A stretch of 7,715 nucleotides of DNA from Candidatus Gerdarchaeota archaeon (GTDB lineage Archaea; Asgardarchaeota; Heimdallarchaeia; JABLTI01): assembly GCA_016839405.1 (NCBI GenBank), contig JAEOUJ010000185.1, forward strand, positions 1 to 7,715. Direction: 5' to 3'. Positions 1-5,899 of this stretch are shown here, in pieces. Both the position numbers and the translations under genes were made by a program. The number at the start of each line of letters is the position of its first letter. The stretch's first letter is position 1. Under the pieces are notes generated by a model. That model was not told the DNA's origin. It saw nothing but the letters and a program-made list of their open reading frames with translations, and searched no databases.

Positions 1-974
1 CATGTAATTATGAAGCTAGGAAATATGGCATTCATTCAGGTATGCCTGCACAAAAAGCATTTGAGTTATGTCCTCATTTAATCTGTGTTAAAGGTAAACA
101 TTCTTTATATCATGAAGTCTCTGATAGTATTATGGATATTTTAGCTTCATTTACAGATAATTTTAGAAGTGCTTCAATTGATGAAGCTTATCTTAATCTA
201 ACAAATGAAATAGAAAACGAATATCATGGATATCCAATACCGTTAGCTAAAGAAATTAAAAAAGAAATTTATGAAACAGAAAAAATCACTTGTTCAATAG
301 GTATTGGTCCTAATACAACTATAGCAAAAATTGCTACAGGCCGATTTAAACCTAATGGAATCACTTATGTTCCAAGAGAAGCAATAAAACGATTTCTAGC
401 ACCTTTAAAAATTAGTAAAATAAGTGGTATAGGACCTAAAAGTTCTGAAAGTATAAAGAGGAAATATGGCGTTGAAAGAATTGGGCAGATAATAGAGATT
501 GAAGAAGAACATGAAATGATAAGAAAATTTGGTCGATTAGGGAAATTTTTCTATAGAGTAATTAATGGAATTGGCAGAACAAATATCATACCAAATAATG
601 ATTATAGCATGAAATCCATAAGTAAAGGTAGAACATTTATTGGGCAATTTGATGATGGTGAACCAATTACTGCAGAGAAAATTATACCTAAATTAATTGA
701 TCAAGTACATGAACGACTTACTAAAAGGTCTTTTTATTATAAAACTGTAACATTGGAAGCTCGCTTACAAAAGAATTTTCAGAATCTCACACGTAGTAGA
801 TCTTTTCTTACTGCCAATGATGATAAAGAACGATTTGTATCAACAATTTATGAATTGTTAGATGAAATTAAGATCCAATATAAAAATCCAGAATTACGTA
901 AAGTTGCAGTTAGACTTTCGAATTTTTTGAAGAAAGATGTAGCACAAAAATCTATAACTGATTATTTTAGCTGA
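1..974 (+). CDS. dinB: Y-family translesion DNA polymerase (DinB/Dpo4 type), 5'-truncated by window edge
   Basis: Lesion-bypass DNA polymerase that copies damaged templates at stalled forks. The frame is open from base 3, and the 13 residues before the first ATG (position 42) read CNYEARKYGIHSG, a conserved Y-family motif, so that ATG is internal. By comparison with the family about 40 N-terminal residues, including the first catalytic Asp, lie outside the window. Of 323 visible residues, SIDEAY at about 58-63 carries the catalytic Asp-Glu pair. SIGIGPNTTIAKIA at 98-111 is the palm motif, ISGIGPKSSESIK at 140-152 is the helix-hairpin-helix of the thumb, and about 205-310 is the little finger. 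The C-terminus ends QKSITDYFS, a good PIP box (Q-x-x-I-x-x-Y-F) for binding the PCNA clamp. The stop is TGA at 972-974. The gene converges on the PUA gene with a 4-bp gap. The family call is firm; polymerase properties are inferred from the family. Confidence 0.95.
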   Translation, partial: CNYEARKYGIHSGMPAQKAFELCPHLICVKGKHSLYHEVSDSIMDILASFTDNFRSASIDEAYLNLTNEIENEYHGYPIPLAKEIKKEIYETEKITCSIGIGPNTTIAKIATGRFKPNGITYVPREAIKRFLAPLKISKISGIGPKSSESIKRKYGVERIGQIIEIEEEHEMIRKFGRLGKFFYRVINGIGRTNIIPNNDYSMKSISKGRTFIGQFDDGEPITAEKIIPKLIDQVHERLTKRSFYYKTVTLEARLQKNFQNLTRSRSFLTANDDKERFVSTIYELLDEIKIQYKNPELRKVAVRLSNFLKKDVAQKSITDYFS

Positions 975-978
975 ATTA

Positions 979-1473
979 TTATTTCTTTTCTAATTTATCA
1001 ATACCATATCTTACTTTTACAGCAACTCCCTTTTGAAAAGCTAACATATAATCAGCTGAAAGTTGTGCTTTTCCCACAGCTAATAGTTTATCCTCTTCTG
1101 ATACTACCACAACTTCATCTGCCGGAAATATTTCTGGATCAACTTTTACCACATGTTTTGCAAATACATTTCTTCCTTGAGCAATAAATTCTGCTACATC
1201 TGATTGAATTATTACTCGTCGTTTTGGGCTTTTTGTTCCCTCAATAATTCTTTGAGCTCCTGCTAAACCTATTGAATATAATCCATCAGTAGCTCTCATA
1301 GAAGCTAATCGTTTCCCATCTAAAATTACTTCACGAACTTTGTTTGTGTTTTTAGAAATAGTTACACTTATTGTATCTGGAGCTAATATCTCATCAAATT
1401 CTTTTCCAAATTGGTATTGTGCTATGGCTTTTAATTGCCTTAAAGTCCATGGATCTGGCTTTTGTTCTTTCAA
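979..1473 (-). CDS. Stand-alone TGT-C2-like + PUA domain RNA-binding protein (archaeosine transglycosylase C-terminal type)
   Basis: Protein of 164 residues resembling the C-terminal part of archaeal tRNA-guanine transglycosylase (ArcTGT) and related archaeosine enzymes, without a catalytic TIM barrel. Residues about 1-80 match the C2-like module: IAQYQFG at 17-23, then VILDGKRLASMRATDGLYSI at 49-68. Residues about 85-160 are a PUA domain (RRVIIQSDVAEFIAQGRNVF, then PADEVVVVSEEDKLLAVGKA), which in this family binds the tRNA acceptor region. The start is TTG at 1473-1471, chosen because AGAGGAG sits 6 nt upstream (1480-1486) and no in-frame ATG lies nearby. It is the last gene of the serS block, 48 bp after taw2. 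It could be the second half of a split ArcTGT or an independent tRNA-binding factor; the partner gene is not in this window. Domain assignment is solid, role uncertain. Confidence 0.85.
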   Translation of the reverse strand: MKEQKPDPWTLRQLKAIAQYQFGKEFDEILAPDTISVTISKNTNKVREVILDGKRLASMRATDGLYSIGLAGAQRIIEGTKSPKRRVIIQSDVAEFIAQGRNVFAKHVVKVDPEIFPADEVVVVSEEDKLLAVGKAQLSADYMLAFQKGVAVKVRYGIDKLEKK

Positions 1474-1479
1474 AGTGTG

Positions 1480-1486
1480 CTCCTCT
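1480..1486 (-). promoter_or_regulatory. Strong Shine-Dalgarno site deciding a TTG start
   Basis: The minus strand reads AGAGGAG, then CACACT, then TTG. The 6-nt spacing and purine-rich core make this the clearest ribosome-binding site in the block, and it fixes the C2-PUA start at the TTG of 1473-1471. Confidence 0.7.
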
Positions 1487-1521
1487 TTTTTTATTTTCTT
1501 TAAACTATTTTAGAAATTTTT

Positions 1522-2385
1522 CTAAATTACTTTTAAATCCAAAACAACATGTTCTACACCAGGTGAATATTTCTTAACTATGCGTTTATTTAACAATTTC
1601 ACCATACGATTTTCTTGATCAGCAGCTTGCTTTACTCGAGAAAAGGGTTTTTCCTGAACTTTTTTTGGTGTGCCTTCATGATAATGAAAAATTCCCCCTT
1701 CCTTACATAATCTTATTCCTTGTCTTATTTGTTCCAAATCACTATGAAGGTAGCCTGCTATAACTCTATCAGCTAAATCTTCATATTCCTTCAAAATTGT
1801 TCTATTATCCCCTAAAAGTGGTTTTACAATATCATTTACTTTATTCAAAGCTATATTTTCAGTTAGATACTTGAATGCTATTGGATTTATCTCTGCAATT
1901 ATTAATTGCTTTGGAGAATTATGAACTGCTAATGGTAATGATAAATTCCCAACACAACCAAACATGTCAATGATAAATTCATTTGATGGAACTATATCAA
2001 TCATTCTTTTTCTTTCCCCATGATTACCTGGTGAAAAAGTTAGTTTAGCTGCATCTAATTTGAATAAACAACCAAGTTCTTTATGAATGGTTTCTGTATT
2101 CGAATCCCCTGCTAGATAAATAAATTCAGGGATTCGATTCGTACCTATTGTTGGTCCTGTCTTTCCTAGAATTGTTCTAACCTTATTCTTTTCTAATTGT
2201 AACATTGCTTGTCCAATTTCTGATTGGTAATCCATTAAAGATTCTGGTATGGGAATTATTAGAATATCACCTATTTTCCACCAACGATGTGGAATTTGTT
2301 GAACTAATTTACTTGATATTTCTTTCCTTAATAATTCCAATAGTTTTGCTCTCTGAGCATTTTTGGTTCTAACCAATTTACTCAC
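1522..2385 (-). CDS. taw2: tRNA(Phe) 4-demethylwyosine aminocarboxypropyltransferase (Taw2/TYW2 family)
   Basis: SAM-dependent enzyme of wyosine biosynthesis at G37 of tRNA-Phe. The family transfers the 3-amino-3-carboxypropyl group of SAM, rather than methyl, to 4-demethylwyosine. Of 287 residues, PHRWWKIGDILIIPI at 32-46 is the N-terminal family motif, FSPGNHGERKRM at 117-128 is the TYW2/Trm5 motif in the TYW2 form, and DMFGCVG at 140-146 is SAM motif I. E165 in AEINP, GDNR at 192-195, DRVIAGYL at 206-213 and HYHE at 234-237 follow. The GYL and HYHE segments favour Taw2 over the methyltransferase Trm5, which has an NLP-type motif there. The start is GTG at 2385-2383, overlapping the end of the protease gene by 8 bp, which implies translational coupling. 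Motif I is odd: the family's usual AGIG is GCVG. Trm5-like methyl transfer is the main alternative. Confidence 0.82.
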   Translation of the reverse strand: MSKLVRTKNAQRAKLLELLRKEISSKLVQQIPHRWWKIGDILIIPIPESLMDYQSEIGQAMLQLEKNKVRTILGKTGPTIGTNRIPEFIYLAGDSNTETIHKELGCLFKLDAAKLTFSPGNHGERKRMIDIVPSNEFIIDMFGCVGNLSLPLAVHNSPKQLIIAEINPIAFKYLTENIALNKVNDIVKPLLGDNRTILKEYEDLADRVIAGYLHSDLEQIRQGIRLCKEGGIFHYHEGTPKKVQEKPFSRVKQAADQENRMVKLLNKRIVKKYSPGVEHVVLDLKVI

Positions 2386-2869
2386 ACAACAATTCTTCTA
2401 AAAGCTGGCTAATATATTGAGCACTTTTCTCAACATTTGGATCCATTTTTACCATATAGCTCAATGATTTTGGTTGTATTCCAATAAATAATGCTTTTAG
2501 TTTCTTTAATTCAAACCTTAGGTATTTCAAATACATGGTCATTGATACTTTATGAGGTGTGATCATATATGCTGAATCAACATTTTCTTCAGTGAAAATC
2601 CTTATTGTTCCAGGCTTTTCATCCATTTGTGCTGCATCTATTATAATTAAAATATCTGGTTCTTCCTTTTTGATTACTCCTGTGAAAGCTTCTGGTACTG
2701 GACCTGCATTGATAATTTTAACATTATCCGGGAAAGATTTTTTCTCTAGAAGCTCAATTGTTGCTACACCTATATAATCATCTGCCCGATCGAAATTCCC
2801 TATACCCATAATACAAATTTTTTTCTTTGGATTTATGTTCTCAAGTTTTTTAATACCTTTAATTTTCAT
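2378..2869 (-). CDS. hycI: HycI-type [NiFe]-hydrogenase maturation endopeptidase
   Basis: Nickel-checking protease family (peptidase M52) that removes the C-terminal tail of a hydrogenase large subunit after the metal centre is inserted. Of 163 residues, IMGIGNFDRADDYIGV at 20-35 is the glycine-rich motif with an Asp pair at 30-31. GPVPEAFTGVI at 56-66 follows, D78 lies in IIIDAA, H106 in TPHKVSM and IGIQP at 129-133. D78 and H106 are 28 residues apart, as are the HycI metal ligands D62 and H90, so the nickel site looks intact. The ATG at 2869 overlaps the serS stop (ATGA), and the 3' end overlaps taw2 by 8 bp, so it is locked into a tRNA-related operon. No hydrogenase structural gene is in the window, so the substrate must be encoded elsewhere. 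The N-terminus has about 15 extra residues before the first strand. The family call is strong; the substrate is unknown. Confidence 0.88.
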   Translation of the reverse strand: MKIKGIKKLENINPKKKICIMGIGNFDRADDYIGVATIELLEKKSFPDNVKIINAGPVPEAFTGVIKKEEPDILIIIDAAQMDEKPGTIRIFTEENVDSAYMITPHKVSMTMYLKYLRFELKKLKALFIGIQPKSLSYMVKMDPNVEKSAQYISQLLEELLCE

Positions 2870-4440
2870 AGAAATTTCGGACCTTCAGGTAATTTATCAA
2901 TGTATTTTAGTACTTTTGTTGGCCATTGCTCTGGATTAGTTCCCTTCTGAGCAATAAAAGCAGATATGTATCTTTCAAAGCTACCTCCGGCACATCCGGA
3001 CCAAAGTTCCTTACCAGACTGAGATTTAACAGTGAAACCTTTTGTATATTTAGTTCCAAGTATAGACAAATTTTGTGTTTCCAACCAATCACTTTCTTCT
3101 CGAGAACCTCTATATGGCATATAAATTTCCATATCAATAGTACCAATTTGATCAAAATTCTTCAATTCAACTTGAGATGATTCTTCTTCAGTAACTCCTT
3201 CTTGTGAAGTCCACCATGGAGTTACCCATGCTTCACGAAATTCTAAATCTAGGATATTACCAATAATATTTCTAAATCCCATTCGTAAATCTTGAGCAAC
3301 TTTCTTAATTTGATCAGGAAAACCAATATACAAAGTTTCTATACGATGAAGCTCATCTACACGTTCAAAACCATGTGCAGCACCACTTTCATATCGATAA
3401 GTTGGACCTGACCAATCATACACAAAAATAGGAAAACTATCATCAGCAATTGTTTTTCCTTGAATATAAGACCAGAAAGGTGGGCATTGAGCAAAACTTA
3501 AACCTCCAATAGGAGGTCGTAATTTTTCCATTATCATTTCTGGATCAATTTCAAGTGTTATTCGGAAATAATCAGCTATTTCTTCCCAGTATTCAGAATC
3601 AGCTGTTTTGGGTGTACATACAAAGTAAGGTTCAAATCCACCTTGATATATTCCAGAAAGATGACCACTTCTTTTCCAAACTTCCCAAGGAACAATTTTT
3701 GGAAAAATCATATTGTTAAATCCAAGTGGTTTGTAAAGATGTTCAACCATTATTGTTTTCAATGCTTCAGTAAGATTAGTTATTGCTGGGCCAAAAATCC
3801 ATTGATTCCTATAATTGGTTCTTTGAATCCACCCTTGCTTAATCATTTCATCAGTTGGGTTACCATTGAAAATAGGTTCTTTTTTCATTCCAGTCCAAAT
3901 AATTAGGTGATGTTCATCTTTTCCCCGAATTTTTTCTTCAATAACTTTATTTCTAACAAGTCTAACAATACGATCAATAGCACCCTTTTCTATAAAATCA
4001 ATTGGGATATTTTTAGCAAGTGTTACCTTAGCTACTTTATCTGTGAATTTAATTGATGAAACAAAAGGTAAGGTAAATTCTTTCTGAGGTTTATTAGGAA
4101 TATCTACATCAATTTTATAGTCTTTAATATCAACACCACTTACGCCTAATCGGAATTCCTTACCAAATTTCTCGCTGAAGAATTTACGCATACGTAATAA
4201 TGCATGATGTGGAGGTATCTTATCTCCACTGGTGACCGTTAAAACAAACTCATCTTCTTTTTCAGATAGTGCATTAATTTCCCATTTTTTAACTTGTGAG
4301 ATTTCATTCAAATCTTCTTTTTTGATACCCTTTTCTAGCATCTTTTGAAGCTCTACCATCCATTCTTTAATTAATTCGTGTTTATCTGTTGGTAGTTTAC
4401 CTCGTAATAAAAAACTAAATTTTAAATGGTATTTCATCAT
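2866..4440 (-). CDS. serS: Type-2 (methanogen-type) serine--tRNA ligase
   Basis: Charges tRNA-Ser with serine in the cytoplasm. Length (524 aa) and motifs match the rare zinc-dependent archaeal SerRS, not the usual bacterial/eukaryotic type with an N-terminal coiled coil. Residues about 1-170 form the type-specific tRNA-binding domain. The class II catalytic domain follows, with GHLSGIY at 259-265 and TYRYESGAAHGFERVDELHR at 347-366 (motif 2 region). Motif 3 is SGCAGGSFERYISAF at 481-495. The zinc/serine-binding residues can be placed as C319 (AQCPPF), E368 (HRIETLYIG) and C483 (SGCAGG). The C319-to-E368 spacing of 49 equals that of C306 and E355 in the Methanosarcina barkeri enzyme. The start is one of two tandem ATGs at 4440-4435, with only a weak ribosome site. 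The ATGA stop overlap couples the gene to the protease. A hairpin upstream may separate or attenuate it from the membrane gene. Confidence 0.95.
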   Translation of the reverse strand: MMKYHLKFSFLLRGKLPTDKHELIKEWMVELQKMLEKGIKKEDLNEISQVKKWEINALSEKEDEFVLTVTSGDKIPPHHALLRMRKFFSEKFGKEFRLGVSGVDIKDYKIDVDIPNKPQKEFTLPFVSSIKFTDKVAKVTLAKNIPIDFIEKGAIDRIVRLVRNKVIEEKIRGKDEHHLIIWTGMKKEPIFNGNPTDEMIKQGWIQRTNYRNQWIFGPAITNLTEALKTIMVEHLYKPLGFNNMIFPKIVPWEVWKRSGHLSGIYQGGFEPYFVCTPKTADSEYWEEIADYFRITLEIDPEMIMEKLRPPIGGLSFAQCPPFWSYIQGKTIADDSFPIFVYDWSGPTYRYESGAAHGFERVDELHRIETLYIGFPDQIKKVAQDLRMGFRNIIGNILDLEFREAWVTPWWTSQEGVTEEESSQVELKNFDQIGTIDMEIYMPYRGSREESDWLETQNLSILGTKYTKGFTVKSQSGKELWSGCAGGSFERYISAFIAQKGTNPEQWPTKVLKYIDKLPEGPKFL

Positions 4441-4453
4441 TACTCATTTCTCT

Positions 4454-4503
4454 AAAAAAATAAAGCTAAAAATAAAGGTTTCTAGTCCTTTTTACTTTTA
4501 GCT
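4454..4503 (-). terminator. Hairpin plus U-rich tract between membrane gene and serS
   Basis: On the minus strand the left arm AGCTAAAAGTAAAAAGG (4503-4487) and right arm CCTTTATTTTTAGCT (4478-4464) pair almost completely, with a 2-nt bulge and one G-U pair. The loop is 8 nt (4486-4479). The right arm runs into TTTATTTTTTT (4464-4454). The left arm starts on the last base of the membrane gene's TGA stop. The layout is that of an intrinsic terminator or attenuator. Archaea often terminate on U-tracts alone, so the stem may instead protect the 3' end or control serS. The AT-rich stem is only moderately stable. Confidence 0.55.
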
Positions 4504-5459
4504 CAAACAAAAACATCAATCAATGGATAAAGGAAATACGCAAAAGACATTGCAAAGAAAATAAAACCATAATAAATTCTACGTCTTCTCTTTACATCAA
4601 AATAAAATGCATTCTGACGCATTTCAGCAACTTTTTCAAAAGAAAATGGAACATATTTATCATCATCTGTGCTTTTCTCAGGAAAGAAAATATTTGTAGT
4701 TCGATGTTCATCTATCTTAACATTTTCAATGAAACCTTTCTCTTTACGTTTTGGATCGAATATTGCTTTTATTTTGTCAGAGAAATCCTTGTAAAGAACT
4801 GGAAAGAGTTGAAACTTACCGATTTTCAATCCTTCTTTAGCTACATTTAATTCTTCGAGTTTGCTCTCTCTCATAAGAAAAGCTCGCTTCTTAGATTTAT
4901 TTGAAACCATCCAAGCTTCAAGCACCAAGTGTGTTGATTTAGTATATTCATCAAAAATATCCTCTAATGTTGTATAAAACAAACCATCTTCTGTTATTTC
5001 AATTAGTTCTTCATGAAGGACTTCTTTCTCTTTATCATAAATTGTCAATTCAATTTCATTATCCAAACAATCTTCAATCACATAACCAGTTACTATTATC
5101 CCCCTACCAATTACAGAAGAATCACTTGGACTTACTACTCGAATGGGTATTTTTCTTTGGCCACCCCAAGCACCAGTAATGCCACCTGCAAAAACTGCTA
5201 TTCCCCCTAAAATCATTAACATAATAGTTATCCATTCAACAAAACTTTGACCATTAGATGAATTAGCATAAATCAATCCTGCAATACCTGCTGCTATTCC
5301 ATAGGTAATTACAAAAATGCCTACGAAGATTAAGATGAATTTATACATAGGCATTGGTGGTTTAGTCTTTTTTTCAGTTTTTAAAATCTCAAGAACTAAT
5401 TCATCTGGTTTTCCTTCTTCAGCATCATCAAAAGCGATTTTAAATTCTTCATCGGGCAT
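4503..5459 (-). CDS. Uncharacterised three-helix membrane protein with a soluble beta-rich domain
   Basis: Not recognised as a named family. The 318-residue chain starts with an acidic then lysine-rich tail (1-39), followed by hydrophobic helices at about 40-64 and 76-98 joined by a short loop. A soluble region covers 99-293 and a third helix about 295-317 ends the protein. Residues about 103-185 look like an immunoglobulin-like sandwich: IPIRVVSPSDSSVIGRGIIV, then GYVIEDCLDNEIELTIYDKE, then an ITEDGLFYTTL strand. Basic clusters after helix 2 (QRK) and before helix 3 (KRRRR) predict that the soluble domain faces the cytoplasm and the C-terminus faces out. There is no signal peptide. The ATG at 5459 is preceded by GGTG (5471-5468) with 8-nt spacing. 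It lies upstream of serS on the same strand but is separated from it by a hairpin, so a functional link is unclear. Confidence 0.85.
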   Translation of the reverse strand: MPDEEFKIAFDDAEEGKPDELVLEILKTEKKTKPPMPMYKFILIFVGIFVITYGIAAGIAGLIYANSSNGQSFVEWITIMLMILGGIAVFAGGITGAWGGQRKIPIRVVSPSDSSVIGRGIIVTGYVIEDCLDNEIELTIYDKEKEVLHEELIEITEDGLFYTTLEDIFDEYTKSTHLVLEAWMVSNKSKKRAFLMRESKLEELNVAKEGLKIGKFQLFPVLYKDFSDKIKAIFDPKRKEKGFIENVKIDEHRTTNIFFPEKSTDDDKYVPFSFEKVAEMRQNAFYFDVKRRRRIYYGFIFFAMSFAYFLYPLIDVFV

Positions 5460-5467
5460 TTTCTCTA

Positions 5468-5505
5468 CACCGTAGAATAATATACTTTCAATGAGGTATT
5501 TTTAG
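5468..5505 (-). promoter_or_regulatory. Candidate TATA box and ribosome site for the membrane protein gene
   Basis: The minus strand carries CTAAAAATA (5505-5497), a TATA-like box that would place initiation near 5476. A short leader would follow, holding GGTG (5471-5468) 8 nt before the ATG. A second AT-rich box, AGTATATTATT (5487-5477), would give an almost leaderless transcript and fits the ribosome site less well. Judged by eye in very AT-rich DNA. Confidence 0.35.
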
Positions 5506-5540
5506 CTTTTTTTACTTTTGGAAAAGAATGTCATTTCTAT

Positions 5541-5547
5541 AAAAAAA
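5541..5547 (-). terminator. U7 tract downstream of the TPR gene, candidate archaeal terminator
   Basis: The TPR gene stop (TAA, 5581-5579) is followed on the minus strand, about 30 nt downstream, by TTTTTTT. No convincing stem precedes it, so this would be a U-tract-only archaeal terminator. Confidence 0.3.
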
Positions 5548-5578
5548 TAACACCACTATAATGTATAATGATGAAATT

Positions 5579-5887
5579 TTAAACAGAATTTGGTTTTTTA
5601 TTTATTAATCTATAAGCAATCTTTGACATCTCTATTGCTTGATCAAACATTTCCAATTTTAGGAAAGTAACTGCAAGTTTATTCCAAATATGAGCGTTTT
5701 CTGCTTCATAAGCTAATAATTTTAAATAGTAATTTAAAGCACGTTTAAAACGCTCTTTTTTATAATATCCATCAGCTAAATTTTCAAGTAATTCTTTAGA
5801 TTCACCCTCAATTATTATTTTTCTTTCGAGATCAATTATACTTAAATTATCTTCAGATTGATGGTGTATTTCAGATTTAACAGTCAT
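5579..5887 (-). CDS. Small two-repeat TPR protein
   Basis: About 102 residues from the ATG at 5887. Two tetratricopeptide repeats occur in exact 34-residue register. Repeat 1 (31-64) has L37, A38, Y41, F47, A50 and Y54 at consensus positions (LADGYYKKERFKRALNYYLK). Repeat 2 (65-98) has W68, L71, A72, F75, F81, A84 and A91. The N-terminal 30 residues are charged and show no motif. TPRs are protein-binding scaffolds; two repeats would form only a short platform. A GTG at 5896 also opens the frame, but the ATG is preferred because AGGTGA lies 5 nt before it and overlaps the methyltransferase stop (TAG at 5899-5897). The pair is therefore probably cotranscribed and translationally coupled. No specific function can be assigned. 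Confidence 0.8.
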   Translation of the reverse strand: MTVKSEIHHQSEDNLSIIDLERKIIIEGESKELLENLADGYYKKERFKRALNYYLKLLAYEAENAHIWNKLAVTFLKLEMFDQAIEMSKIAYRLINKKPNSV

Positions 5888-5899
5888 TTTCCTCACCTA
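5888..5899 (-). promoter_or_regulatory. Shine-Dalgarno overlapping the methyltransferase stop, deciding the TPR start
   Basis: The minus strand reads TAGGTGAGGAAA then ATG. The methyltransferase stop TAG is embedded in AGGTGA, complementary to the UCACCU end of archaeal 16S rRNA. This supports the ATG at 5887 over the upstream GTG and indicates coupled translation of the two genes. Confidence 0.65.

Noticed and set aside
42..974. Start of the polymerase gene at the ATG of position 42
   Set aside because: The same frame is open to base 3 and encodes the conserved CNYEARKYGIHSG stretch, so the gene enters from outside the window.
1371..1577. Open frame on the plus strand across the C2-PUA/taw2 junction
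   Set aside because: Antisense to two well-supported genes; its hydrophobic, low-complexity product comes from AT-rich sequence.
2559..2777. Open frame antisense to the maturation protease
   Set aside because: Shadow of a conserved M52 gene; no independent support.
2907..3906. Several open frames within serS on both strands
   Set aside because: All lie within the conserved catalytic domain of SerRS and look like frame shadows.
4967..5210. Two overlapping open frames antisense to the membrane protein gene
   Set aside because: Low-complexity products rich in His, Tyr and Asn, with no start signals.
5557..5570. Tandem TATAATG repeat downstream of the TPR gene
   Set aside because: Only two 7-bp copies in AT-rich intergenic DNA; not enough to call a repeat or an operator.
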